DNA from: Actinocatenispora sera
GTDB taxonomy: Bacteria; Actinomycetota; Actinomycetes; Mycobacteriales; Micromonosporaceae
Assembly (NCBI RefSeq): GCF_018324685.1
Contig: NZ_AP023354.1
Span: forward strand, 6,096,426-6,160,425
Direction: 5' to 3'
Length of the DNA stretch: 64,000 bases
In this document: positions 32,773 to 41,091 of the stretch, one piece after another
How the letters are laid out: every line of letters begins with the position of its first letter
Numbering within the stretch: the first letter of the stretch is position 1
Made by a program: the position numbers and the translations under genes
The notes under the pieces: model-generated
The model's database searches: none
What the model was told of the DNA's origin: nothing
Seen by the model: only the letters and a program-made list of their open reading frames with translations

Positions 32773-34665
32773 TCACGGCTCGGGCATGCCGGCCGGACAG
32801 TACCGCCGGGAGTCGGCGCGGCGTCGGGTGCGGCCCTGCCGGTCGAGCAGTTCCAGCAGCGGCACGGCAACCCGGCGGGTGGTGCCGAGCGCCTGCCGGG
32901 CCGCGCTGAGCGTGAACGGTTGCGGCAGGCCGGCCAGTATCGCGACCGTGGCGTCCGGGGCTCCCGGGGCGACGACGACCCCGGCGGCCAGTTCGACCAG
33001 GCGACCGGCGCGCACGGCGGCGGCGAGCTCGCGCGGACCGAGCCGCAGCCGAGCCAGTTCGTCGGCGGTCGGCGCGGCCCACGGCTGCGGCATCCGCGCG
33101 ATCAGCGTGGTCACCGCCAGCTCGACCGGTTCGGGCAGTTGCGCCCCGCACCGTGGCGGGGTCAGCCGGCCGGCCGCGACCGGCAGGTGCCCCTCCGCCA
33201 GTGCGAGGACCAGCGCGGCGCTGGGTAGCCGCAACGTACGGCAGGCCGCGCTGACGGGCAGGCCGGCCGACAGCGGGTCGTTCCGGGCGTGCCGGTCCAC
33301 CTGCTCGGCCAGCGCGTCGCGCAGCCGTTGCCAGAGCTCGGGATCGGCGAGCCACCCGTCGACGGCGCCGCCACGCGCCGGATCGGCCGGCAACACCTCG
33401 GCCGCCCCACCACGTCCGGGGGCGGCGGGCGGGCCGGCGACGGAGCCGCCCGGCTCGGCGTCCGGCGACTCGACCGGAACGCCGATGGCGGTCAGGTCGG
33501 CTGCTCGGGCGAGCCCACGGCGGCGCAGTTCGCCGGGCAGGTCGGGCCGGCCGGTCATGCCGGCCAGCTCGGCGGCCCGGTCGACCGGGCGCCGCGGCCG
33601 GTCCACGACGCCCGCGTCGCCCGGACGCGGCCGGCCCAGCGGCGGCGGCGCCGGGTCGAGGACCGTCGCCCCGGCCACGATCCGGTGCCGCCCCGGCTCG
33701 CGAAGGATGAGCCGGTCGCCGATGCGCAGCGGCAACGGCGTCGGAACCCGGACCCGGGCGGTGTCCGCGCCGAGCCGGCGCACCTGTACCGGCAGCGCCG
33801 CCGCGCCGACGTGCAGGTGCAGCTGCCGGGGCGGCGGCTCGGCGCACCGGGTCAGCCGGACGTCGACGGCGGTGGTACCCCGCCACCGGCCGGGCGCGAG
33901 CAGCACGGCGCCGCGCGGCACGTCGGCGGCGTCGACGCCGCGCAGGTTGAGCGCCACCCGGGCCACCCCGCTGGCGGACGGGACCGGCTCGTCCAGGCAC
34001 TGCAGCCCGCGTACCGTGACCGTCCGGTCGTGCGGCGACAGCAGCAGCGTGTCGCCGACGCGGACGGTACCGGCGGGCAGCGTCCCGGTCACCACGGTGC
34101 CGGCCCCGCGAATGGTGAACGACCTGTCGATCCACAGCCGTACGTCGGCCTCCGGTGCGGGCGTCGGCAGCCGGCGTACGAGCGCCGCCAGCGCTGCCCG
34201 CAGCTCACCGAGGCCGGCCCCGGTGGTGCCGGACACCGCAACCGCGGGCAGACCGGCCAGCGGGGTGTCGGCCAGCCTCTCCCGGGCCGCGGCGATCGCC
34301 CCGGCCGGCGCCGCCCGGTCGCAGCGGGTGATCGCGAGCACGCCGTGCCGGACGCCGAGCGCGGCCAGCGCGGCCAGGTGCTCCTCGGACTGCGGCATCC
34401 AGCCCTCGTCCGCGGCGACCACGAACAGCACCGCCGGTACCGGCCCGACGCCGGCGAGCATGTTGGTCACGAAGCGGGCGTGCCCGGGTACGTCGACGAA
34501 CGCGACGGTGGCGCCGGAGGCCAGCGTGGTCCACACGTACCCGAGGTCGATGGTCAGCCCGCGGCGGTGCTCCTCGGCCCAGCGGTCCGGTTCCTGCCCG
34601 GTCAGCGCGCGCAACAGGGTGGACTTGCCGTGGTCGACGTGCCCGGCGGTGGCGATCACCTGCAC
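32773..34665 (-). CDS. selB: Selenocysteine-specific elongation factor SelB
   Basis: Translation factor of 630 residues that carries selenocysteyl-tRNA to UGA codons marked by a SECIS hairpin. The GTPase has G1 GHVDHGKST, the switch region RRGLTIDLGYVW, G3 DVPGHARF and a G4-like ITRCD (usual NKxD altered to TRCD). EF-Tu-like domains 2 and 3 follow. The C-terminal third is the winged-helix array that binds SECIS RNA (for example PFTLSAARQALGTTRRVAVP). Start overlaps the selA stop by 10 bases; operon selD-selA-selB. Confidence 0.93.
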   Translation of the reverse strand: MQVIATAGHVDHGKSTLLRALTGQEPDRWAEEHRRGLTIDLGYVWTTLASGATVAFVDVPGHARFVTNMLAGVGPVPAVLFVVAADEGWMPQSEEHLAALAALGVRHGVLAITRCDRAAPAGAIAAARERLADTPLAGLPAVAVSGTTGAGLGELRAALAALVRRLPTPAPEADVRLWIDRSFTIRGAGTVVTGTLPAGTVRVGDTLLLSPHDRTVTVRGLQCLDEPVPSASGVARVALNLRGVDAADVPRGAVLLAPGRWRGTTAVDVRLTRCAEPPPRQLHLHVGAAALPVQVRRLGADTARVRVPTPLPLRIGDRLILREPGRHRIVAGATVLDPAPPPLGRPRPGDAGVVDRPRRPVDRAAELAGMTGRPDLPGELRRRGLARAADLTAIGVPVESPDAEPGGSVAGPPAAPGRGGAAEVLPADPARGGAVDGWLADPELWQRLRDALAEQVDRHARNDPLSAGLPVSAACRTLRLPSAALVLALAEGHLPVAAGRLTPPRCGAQLPEPVELAVTTLIARMPQPWAAPTADELARLRLGPRELAAAVRAGRLVELAAGVVVAPGAPDATVAILAGLPQPFTLSAARQALGTTRRVAVPLLELLDRQGRTRRRADSRRYCPAGMPEP

Positions 34666-36110
34666 CGCGCCACCGCCAGTACCGCGTCCGCGACGAACCG
34701 GTCGTCGGCCGGGTCCACGGCGAGCACGTCCAGCAGGCAGCCGTCGTCGGCGATGCGGCCCAGCACGGCGGGATCGCCGGCCCGCAGCGGTTCGGCGTAC
34801 CGGGTGGGCAGCCGGACGGTGGCGCTGGCCAGCCGCACGCCGGGCGCGCTGCCGCCGCCGACCACCCCGTCACTGGGCTCGGCGGTGGCGTCGATTCCGT
34901 TGGCGCGCAACAGTTCGGCGAGCCTTTCGGCCCGGCGCAGCCGCTCGTCCGGGGCCGCGGCGAGCGCCACGGCGATCGGCGGGGTGGGGCCGCGCAGCGT
35001 CGCCTCCAGCGCCGCCAGCGTCAGCTTGTCGGCCCGCAGCGCCCGGTACAACGGATGGCGGCGCAGCGATTCCAGCGTCGCCGCGCGACCCAGCAGTACC
35101 CCGGCCTGCGGGCCGCCGAGCAGCTTGTCCGCCGAGAAGCAGACGAGATCCGCCCCGTCGCGCAACGCGGTCGCTGCGTCCGGCTCGTCCGGCAGCAGCG
35201 GCTGCGGCGCGAGCAACCCCGAACCGAGATCGGCGAGGACCGGTACACCCAGACCGGTCAGCTCGTCGATGCCCGCCTCGGCGGTGAAACCGGTGATGGT
35301 GAAGTTGGACCGGTGCAGCTTGACGATCAGCCCGGTGTCGGCGCCGACCGCGGCGCGGTAGTCGGCGGCGGTCGTGCAGTTGGTGGTGCCGACCTCGCGC
35401 AGCCGCGCGCCGGTGCTGGCGATCAGGTCGGGCAGCCGGAACCCGTCGCCGATCTGCACCAGCTCGCCGCGGCTGAGGACGATCTCGCGGCCCGCGGCGA
35501 GCGCGGTGGCGGCCAGCACGACCGCGGCCGCGTTGTTGTTGACCACCAGCGCCGCCTCGGCGGCCGGTACCGCGGCGCGCAGCGCGGCGAGCGTTCCGGC
35601 GCCGCGCACCCCCCGCCGGCCGGTGTCCAGGTCGAGCTCCAGGTCGGTGGTGCCACAGCTGGCGGCGACCGCGGCGCGCGCCGCCGCCGACAGCGGCGCC
35701 CGACCGAGGTTGGTGTGCAACAGGACCCCGGTGGCGTTGACGACCGGCCGACCGGTGGCGGCCCGCGGCGGCAGCGCGGCGAGCACCGCGGCGGGTACCG
35801 ACTCGGGTGCGAGCGCGCCGTCCCGGCAGCGCTGCTGCACCCGTGTCACGGTGGCCTTCACCAGGTCCCGGCCCAACTCGGCGACCCGCGCCGCGACGGC
35901 CGGGTCGGCAAGCAGCGCATCGGTGCGCGGCACCCGCCGCCGCGGCTCGCCGGTCCTGACCGCGCGGGATGCCGTCGGCACCGCCTCGCCGCCGCGCGGC
36001 ACCATCGGCTCGCGGGCCGTGTGGTCGCGGTGCGCCGCCGACACCGGGGCGTCCGGGTCGTACTGCGGGGCCGGCGGCCTCGCGGCCATCTCGTCGCGGT
36101 GCGGCGGCAT
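34656..36110 (-). CDS. selA: L-seryl-tRNA(Sec) selenium transferase SelA
   Basis: PLP enzyme of 484 residues converting seryl-tRNA(Sec) to selenocysteyl-tRNA(Sec) with selenophosphate. Motifs: VVNATGVLLHTNLGRAPLS, VVNNNAAAVVLA, SRGELVQIGDGFRLPDLI and VCFSADKLLGGPQAGVLLG with the PLP lysine. The first about 55 residues are charged and variable and precede the normal N-terminal domain. ATG at 36110 has AGGAG directly against it, so ATG at 36089 may be used. It follows selD by four bases. Confidence 0.93.
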   Translation of the reverse strand: MPPHRDEMAARPPAPQYDPDAPVSAAHRDHTAREPMVPRGGEAVPTASRAVRTGEPRRRVPRTDALLADPAVAARVAELGRDLVKATVTRVQQRCRDGALAPESVPAAVLAALPPRAATGRPVVNATGVLLHTNLGRAPLSAAARAAVAASCGTTDLELDLDTGRRGVRGAGTLAALRAAVPAAEAALVVNNNAAAVVLAATALAAGREIVLSRGELVQIGDGFRLPDLIASTGARLREVGTTNCTTAADYRAAVGADTGLIVKLHRSNFTITGFTAEAGIDELTGLGVPVLADLGSGLLAPQPLLPDEPDAATALRDGADLVCFSADKLLGGPQAGVLLGRAATLESLRRHPLYRALRADKLTLAALEATLRGPTPPIAVALAAAPDERLRRAERLAELLRANGIDATAEPSDGVVGGGSAPGVRLASATVRLPTRYAEPLRAGDPAVLGRIADDGCLLDVLAVDPADDRFVADAVLAVARCR

Positions 36111-36114
36111 CTCC

Positions 36115-37119
36115 TCAGCGCACCCGGATCACGGCGTCGCCGCGCGGGACGAGTTCACCGATCACCGGCACGCCGGGAACCGCACCGGCCAGCAGCAGGC
36201 CGCCGGAGGTCTGCGCGTCGGCGAGCAGCAGCGCCTCGTCGGGCGACACCGCGGACAGATCGCAGTGCGGGGCCACCCAGTCGAGGTTGCGCCGGGTACC
36301 GCCGGGCACGTACCCGGCCGCGACCGCCTCCCGCGCGCCCGCGAGGTACGGCACCGCGCGGTGGTCGAGCACCGCGGAGACGCCGGACGCGCGGCACAAT
36401 TTGTACAGATGGCCGAGCAGCCCGAAGCCGGTCACGTCGGTACCGCAGTCGACGCCGGCCGAAACCGCCCGCTGCGCCACGTCCCGGTTGAGTTCGGTCA
36501 TGGTGGCGACCGCATCCGGGAACGCCTCGCCGGTCGCCTTGTGCCGGTTGTTCAGCACACCGAGGCCGAGCGGCTTGCTCAACACCAGCGGCAGGCCCGG
36601 CCGGCCGGCATCGTTGCGGATCATCCGGGCCGGGTCGACCAGACCGGTCACGGCCATCCCGTACTTGGGTTCCGGATCGTCGATGCTGTGCCCACCGGCA
36701 AGGTGGCAGCCCGCCGCCGCGGCCACGTCCGCGCCGCCGCGCAGCACGTCGGCGGCCAGGTCCCAGCTCAACACGTCGCGGGGCCAGCACAGCAGGTTGA
36801 GCGCCACCAGCGGCCGGCCGCCCATCGCGTACACGTCGGACAGCGCGTTGGCCGCCGCGATCCGACCCCAGTCGTACGGGTCGTCGACGACCGGGCCGAA
36901 GAAGTCGGTGGTCGCGACCAGGCCGGTCGACGCATCCAGCCGCACCACCGCGGCGTCGTCGCCGTTGTCCAGCCCGACCAGCAGCTCACCGACGGTCGGT
37001 GCGGCCGGCCCGGCGACCGTCAGCCCGGCAACCAGTTGCTCCAGCTCGCCCGGCGACACCTTGCAGGCGCAACCGCCGCCCCGCGCGTACTGCGTCATCC
37101 GCGTACCGGTCACCGTCAT
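36115..37119 (-). CDS. selD: Selenide, water dikinase SelD
   Basis: Enzyme of 334 residues making selenophosphate from selenide and ATP. The active-site loop near residue 17 reads GGGCACK with cysteine, not selenocysteine, at the catalytic position. LDNGDDAAVVRLD and TTDFFGPVVDDPYDWGRIAA are the metal/ATP segments; CGTDVTGFGLLGHLYKLC and TSGGLLLAG are typical of the C-terminal half. ATG at 37119 (MTVTGTR) is chosen; ATG at 37098 is also possible. First gene of the sel operon, divergent from tRNA-Sec. Confidence 0.93.
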   Translation of the reverse strand: MTVTGTRMTQYARGGGCACKVSPGELEQLVAGLTVAGPAAPTVGELLVGLDNGDDAAVVRLDASTGLVATTDFFGPVVDDPYDWGRIAAANALSDVYAMGGRPLVALNLLCWPRDVLSWDLAADVLRGGADVAAAAGCHLAGGHSIDDPEPKYGMAVTGLVDPARMIRNDAGRPGLPLVLSKPLGLGVLNNRHKATGEAFPDAVATMTELNRDVAQRAVSAGVDCGTDVTGFGLLGHLYKLCRASGVSAVLDHRAVPYLAGAREAVAAGYVPGGTRRNLDWVAPHCDLSAVSPDEALLLADAQTSGGLLLAGAVPGVPVIGELVPRGDAVIRVR

Positions 37120-37225
37120 GGCTTCGACCCTGTCACGTCCCGCACCGGCGTGTCCGCTTTTCGGCCCGAATCGCGCGGGTGCACGATGGATGGTGACGGC
37201 ACCGGCGCACCGGCGTCGGGACCGT

Positions 37226-37317
37226 GGAGGCGTATCCGGCCTGGTGACCGGCGCGGTCCTCAACACCGTCGAGGCCGAGCAACTCGACCTGGCGGGTTCG
37301 ATTCCCGTCCGCCTCCG
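37226..37317 (+). tRNA. selC: tRNA-Sec, anticodon TCA
   Basis: 92 bases folding as a selenocysteine tRNA. The acceptor stem has seven canonical pairs (ggaggcg with cgcctcc), and the eighth would be a T-C mismatch. The D arm pairs ccgg with ccgg. The anticodon arm is gcggt/accgt with loop cctcaac, anticodon TCA at 37260-37262. The long variable arm pairs tcgag with ctcga. The T arm is gcggg-ttcgatt-cccgt. Discriminator G; CCA is not encoded. Divergent from selD. Confidence 0.92.
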
Positions 37318-37321
37318 CACC

Positions 37322-37360
37322 GCGCCCGCCCGGTCGCCGCCCCGGCGGCCGGGCGGGCGC
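37322..37360. terminator. Hairpin downstream of tRNA-Sec
   Basis: Twelve-base arms (gcgcccgcccgg and complement) around a GC-rich centre, 4 bases after the tRNA end and before the convergent gvpZ stop at 37384. It can serve both transcripts. Confidence 0.75.
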
Positions 37361-37383
37361 CCGCGACTCCCCTGCCGCGCCGA

Positions 37384-38532
37384 TCACCGGCCCTCGTCCT
37401 CGTCCTCGTCGTACTCGTCCTCGTCCTCTTCGTCGTACTCGTCGTCGTCCCGGGGGCGGCGACGGCGCGGCTCCTCCTCGTCTTCGTCCTCGTCCTCGTC
37501 GTCCTCGTCCTCGTCCTCCTCGTCCTCGTCCTCGTCCCGAGAACGGCCACGCCGGGGCTCCTCCTCGTCCTCGTCGTACTCGTCCTCATCCTCGTCGTCG
37601 CGCTCGTCGTCGTCGCGCTCGTCGTCCTCGCGCTCGTCGTCGTCGCGCTCGTCGTCCTCGCGATCCTCGTCGCGCGCGTCGTCGTCGCGATCCTCGCCCT
37701 CGCCGTCGTCGACGACCTCGCCGTCGCGAATCTCGCCCCGCCAGCCTTCCTGGCCGGCCTCCGGATCGGTCATCAGGAAGTGACGGAACAGCTTGAGGTC
37801 GAGGCGGGCCCGGCGGCCCTGCGAGCGCCACAGGTTCCCGGTCTTCTCGAAGAACCCGCCCGGGATGTACTCCAGCACGACGAGGATCCGGGTCAGCCGC
37901 TCGTCCAGCTCGTGGAACGTGACGACGCCGTTGACCACGCCCTTCGGCCCCTCGGAGGTCCACGCGATGCGCTCGTCCGGGACCTGCTCGCTGATCTTCG
38001 CCGTCCAGTTGCGGGTCGACCAGAAGACCTTCGCCTTCCAGGTACTCGTGACCTCGTCTTCCTGGTTGACCGCCTGCGCGCCCTTGGACCACTTCGGCAC
38101 GTCCTGCAGCTGGGTCCACTGGTTGTACGCGGTCTTGAGCGGGACGCCGACGTCGAGGTCCTCGATGATCTTCATCGACTTCTTCCCGCCGCCACCGCCC
38201 TTGCCGCCGCCACCGCCGCCCAGGGCCTGCTTGACCTTGCCGCCGATGCCTTTTGCGCCGGCCTTCAACGCACCGGTGACGGGGTTGGAGCCGCCGGCGA
38301 CCTCCTTGATCGTGCCGCCGAGCAGCCCGCCGGGCCCGCCGTTGCCGTCGGCCATGTCGGTCAGCTTCTTGGTCGACTCGCCCACCTTCTCCGCCACCTT
38401 GCCCAGCGCGTGCTTTCCCTGCGCCGACAGGTAGTCCTCGAACTCGCCGAGCAGTCGTTCGGCGGCCGGGTTGCGCGCCGCGACGTCCCGGATCCGCCCG
38501 ATCATGTCCTGCAGACCGGTCGATTCGCTCAC
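37384..38532 (-). CDS. gvpZ: GvpZ-like SRPBCC protein with long acidic tail
   Basis: Protein of 382 residues at the end of the gas vesicle operon. Residues 1-110 are helical with a glycine-rich linker. Residues about 120-265 are a START/SRPBCC (polyketide cyclase-like) domain (MKIIEDLDVGVPLKTAYNQW; DVPKWSKGAQAV; LTRILVVLEYIPGGFF). The last about 110 residues are almost only Asp, Glu and Arg. SRPBCC proteins recur in actinomycete gvp clusters, where the last genes are called gvpY and gvpZ; the role is unknown. GTG start behind AAGGAGA. Confidence 0.82.
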   Translation of the reverse strand: MSESTGLQDMIGRIRDVAARNPAAERLLGEFEDYLSAQGKHALGKVAEKVGESTKKLTDMADGNGGPGGLLGGTIKEVAGGSNPVTGALKAGAKGIGGKVKQALGGGGGGKGGGGGKKSMKIIEDLDVGVPLKTAYNQWTQLQDVPKWSKGAQAVNQEDEVTSTWKAKVFWSTRNWTAKISEQVPDERIAWTSEGPKGVVNGVVTFHELDERLTRILVVLEYIPGGFFEKTGNLWRSQGRRARLDLKLFRHFLMTDPEAGQEGWRGEIRDGEVVDDGEGEDRDDDARDEDREDDERDDDEREDDERDDDERDDEDEDEYDEDEEEPRRGRSRDEDEDEEDEDEDDEDEDEDEEEPRRRRPRDDDEYDEEDEDEYDEDEDEGR

Positions 38533-38574
38533 GATGATGTCTCCTTTTCGACGCCGGCAGACGAAACCGCGGGG

Positions 38575-39471
38575 TCAGTCGTCCGCGGATCCGCGCCGGG
38601 ACCGCGACCGCCCGGTACGGGTCGAGCTGCGGCTGCTGCTGGATCGGGTACCACCGGACGAGCTCTTGGCCCGGGTCCCGGACGTCGACGAGCCGCCCGA
38701 CTTGGTGCTGCGCGACGCCGTGCTGCGCGATCCGGTACCGCGCGACGACGTGGAGCTGCGGCGGCGCGGGCGGGGCGGCTGCTCGTCGGCGTCGGACTCA
38801 CCGGCACCGTCCTCCGACCCGGCTTCCGCATCGGGTTCGGCGTCCTCGTCGGCCTCGCTCTTCTTCGCCGGGCGGCGACGTGCGCCGCCCGCGGACCCGG
38901 CTCGCTTGCTGCCGGCCCGGGAGCCGCGGCGGGCCCGGCCCGCCTCGTCCTCGTCCTTGGGCTCCTCCTCAGGCTCCTCCTCGGCCTCCTCCTCGGCCTC
39001 GTCGTCGCCCTCCTCGCCGGCCTCGTCCTCGGGCTCGCTCCGCTTGCCGGCTCGCGAGCCGCGACGGCGGCGACCACGGTCCTCGGGCTCCTCCGGCTCA
39101 CCCTGCTCGTCGGAGTCGGACGGCTCGCGGTCCTCCTCGTCCTCCGACTCGGCTTCCGCACCGCCACCGGACAGCACCTGGGTCCGGTCGTGCAGCCGAT
39201 CGGCGAGCTGGTTCATCCGGTTCTCCGCCATCGACAGCGCGGCGCCCTTGCCTGCGGTGACGAGCTTCTCCCGGACGTCGCCGGTCAGCTGCTCGACGCC
39301 GGGAGTCGCCGACAGCATCGACAGGGCCTCCCGGGCGAGCCGCTTCGGGTCGAAGTCGAACTTGCGACCCAGCAGCCACGCGCCGAGCATGATGGCGAGC
39401 TTCGTCTTCTTCCGTCGCCCCAGCAGGTACCCGCCGGCGACCGCGACGGCCACCTTGGTCGAGTTGTTCAT
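38575..39471 (-). CDS. gvpY: GvpY-like gas vesicle cluster protein
   Basis: Protein of 298 residues. A short N-terminal segment (KVAVAVAGGYLLGRRKKTKL, IMLGAWLLGRKF) could touch membrane or vesicle. A helical part to about residue 95 follows, then a long charged, disordered stretch in which acidic and Arg/Ser-rich blocks alternate, ending in a basic SR-rich tail. Similar proteins follow gvpG in actinomycete clusters and are sometimes mis-named after DNA primase. Its start overlaps the gvpG stop (ATGA). Function unknown. Confidence 0.8.
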   Translation of the reverse strand: MNNSTKVAVAVAGGYLLGRRKKTKLAIMLGAWLLGRKFDFDPKRLAREALSMLSATPGVEQLTGDVREKLVTAGKGAALSMAENRMNQLADRLHDRTQVLSGGGAEAESEDEEDREPSDSDEQGEPEEPEDRGRRRRGSRAGKRSEPEDEAGEEGDDEAEEEAEEEPEEEPKDEDEAGRARRGSRAGSKRAGSAGGARRRPAKKSEADEDAEPDAEAGSEDGAGESDADEQPPRPRRRSSTSSRGTGSRSTASRSTKSGGSSTSGTRAKSSSGGTRSSSSRSSTRTGRSRSRRGSADD

Positions 39472-39722
39472 CGGCTCCTCCTCACGGAGTCATCTGTGCC
39501 AGCGGCCTCGAGCCGGTCGAGAAGCTCGTCCTCGGCGGCGTCGAACTCGGCCTCGCTGATCTCGCCGCGATCGACCGCGTCGGCCAGCCGGCCCAGTTCG
39601 GCGCGGATTGCGGCCGGGTCGTAGTACTCGCGGCGAGCCGCCTGGTCGATCTGGTCGGCCACCCAGGCGACGCCGCGGACCGGCGCCAGCGGCAGCGTGA
39701 GCAGTCCGGTCAGCAGGCCCAT
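39468..39722 (-). CDS. gvpG: Gas vesicle protein GvpG
   Basis: Small protein of 84 residues. It starts MGLLTGLLTLPLAPVRGVAW and continues VADQIDQAARREYYDPAAI and EISEAEFDAAEDELLDRLEA, the GvpG pattern. GvpG is an assembly accessory protein. The ATG overlaps the gvpF stop (TGATG); GTG at 39725 is an alternative. Its stop overlaps the gvpY start. Confidence 0.9.
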   Translation of the reverse strand: MGLLTGLLTLPLAPVRGVAWVADQIDQAARREYYDPAAIRAELGRLADAVDRGEISEAEFDAAEDELLDRLEAAGTDDSVRRSR

Positions 39723-40543
39723 CACGGCTCACCGCCCTCGTCCGGCACGAAGCTGTACGGGGGAAGCGGCCCGGTGCAGCGCACCTCGCCGTCGGTGCGC
39801 AGCTCGTGGGCGAGTTCGTGCACCGCGCCCTGGAACGGTTCGAGCTGCTCGTCGGTGACCAGAAAGCTCGCGTTGACCGCGGCGCCCGCGGTCGGCGGCG
39901 CCGGCGCGGTCCGCCGGGCCAGCGGGGTCAGGGTCGTCACGAGGCGATCTGCGTCGGCGCGCAGCGCCGCCTCCACCGCCGTCGCCACCGCCTGGCCGAG
40001 CCGGACCCGGCCCTCGTAACCGGTGTCGCCGGCGCCGCGTTCCCGGAGTACGGCCGGGTCGGTGTCGGCCACCCGCCGCACCACGGCGTCCTCGTCGGTC
40101 AGCAGCTTGACGTTGTACTCGGCTGCCCCCGCGATCTCGCGCAGCGCCGAGAGATAACGGTCCGCGGCCTCGCGCAGCTGCTCGCGCAGCGCGTCGTCGT
40201 CCGGGGCCACCACGCCGAACCGCATCGGCAGTACGGTGCCCTGCTCGGCCAGTGCGGTCAGCACCCGGTGGTGGGCCGCGAGGTCACGGCGCTTGGCGCG
40301 CAACCGCGGTGGTGCCGCGCCGACCACCGCGGCGACCGGTTCGGCCACCACCCGGCGCACCGGTTCCGGCTCCGCCCCGACGCCGGTCAGCTCGTCCAGC
40401 TGGCACGGATGGTCGGCGGCCACGATGCCGAACACGTAGGTGCCCTCGGAGTCGGTGGCCGTCGCCGCGGAGTCCGCGTCGGCCGCGGACGGCACGTCGG
40501 GCGGCGACCCGTCGCCGCCGAGGGCTCCGGTTGGCTCGCTCAT
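39722..40543 (-). CDS. gvpF: Gas vesicle protein GvpF
   Basis: GvpF/GvpL-family protein of 273 residues. After a disordered N-terminus the domain begins GTYVFGIVAADHPCQL. Typical strings are AAHHRVLTALAEQGTVLPMR, FGVVAPDDDALREQL and VNASFLVTDEQLEPFQGAVH. GvpF lies in the vesicle wall or helps deliver GvpA during nucleation. It follows gvpA by 61 bases behind AAGGAGGG and is coupled to gvpG. Confidence 0.92.
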   Translation of the reverse strand: MSEPTGALGGDGSPPDVPSAADADSAATATDSEGTYVFGIVAADHPCQLDELTGVGAEPEPVRRVVAEPVAAVVGAAPPRLRAKRRDLAAHHRVLTALAEQGTVLPMRFGVVAPDDDALREQLREAADRYLSALREIAGAAEYNVKLLTDEDAVVRRVADTDPAVLRERGAGDTGYEGRVRLGQAVATAVEAALRADADRLVTTLTPLARRTAPAPPTAGAAVNASFLVTDEQLEPFQGAVHELAHELRTDGEVRCTGPLPPYSFVPDEGGEP

Positions 40544-40604
40544 GAGCCGCCCTCCTTCGTCGGATCGCTCCCGGGGCGCCAGCCCCGGATTCGCGCACGC
40601 ACGC

Positions 40605-41042
40605 TCATGAGTCGTCCTCGTCCCGGCTGCGGCTGCGGCTGCGGCTCCGGGTCGGGCGAGCCTTGCGGGACGACGAGTCGTCGTCCTCGCCTCGGCCGTG
40701 CTTGAACGCCTCCGACACGGTCTCCGCGGCGCCGCTCAGCGCGCCCTTGGTCTTGCCGTGCGCACCGCTCTGGGTCATGTCGTCGACCAGCTCGGGCAAC
40801 GTCGAGCTGTCCTTGTTCTGCGTCAGGTCCAGCCGGTTCACCCGCTCGGCGAACCGCAGGTACGTGTCGACGCTGGCGATGACGATGCGGGCGTCGATGG
40901 TCAGCAGCTCGATCCCGACCAGCGACACGCGCACGTAGATGTCGATCACCAGCCCCTTGTCGAGGATGAGTTCGAGCACGTCGTACAGGCTGGACGGGTG
41001 CGGCGCCCGGTCGATGCTCTGGTTCTGTGAACTGAGGGTCAT
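40605..41042 (-). CDS. gvpA: Major gas vesicle structural protein GvpA
   Basis: Protein of 145 residues. The GvpA core is [40 protein letters not shown] and [17 protein letters not shown], the amphipathic helix-strand-strand-helix that polymerises into the vesicle wall. The C-terminal extension [20 protein letters not shown] plus an SR-rich tail is typical of actinomycete GvpA and absent from cyanobacterial GvpA (about 70 residues). ATG behind GAGGAG. Confidence 0.93.
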   Translation of the reverse strand: MTLSSQNQSIDRAPHPSSLYDVLELILDKGLVIDIYVRVSLVGIELLTIDARIVIASVDTYLRFAERVNRLDLTQNKDSSTLPELVDDMTQSGAHGKTKGALSGAAETVSEAFKHGRGEDDDSSSRKARPTRSRSRSRSRDEDDS

Positions 41043-41091
41043 GAGATGCTCCTCTCCTTGTCCCGGTACGGCGGTCCGTGCGGTGCATGCC

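Noticed and set aside
35374-39624. 1416-residue plus-strand open frame
   Set aside because: It is antisense to selA, selD and the gvp genes. The Val/Leu-rich stretch is the complement of the acidic GvpZ tail, and the tRNA-Sec lies inside it.
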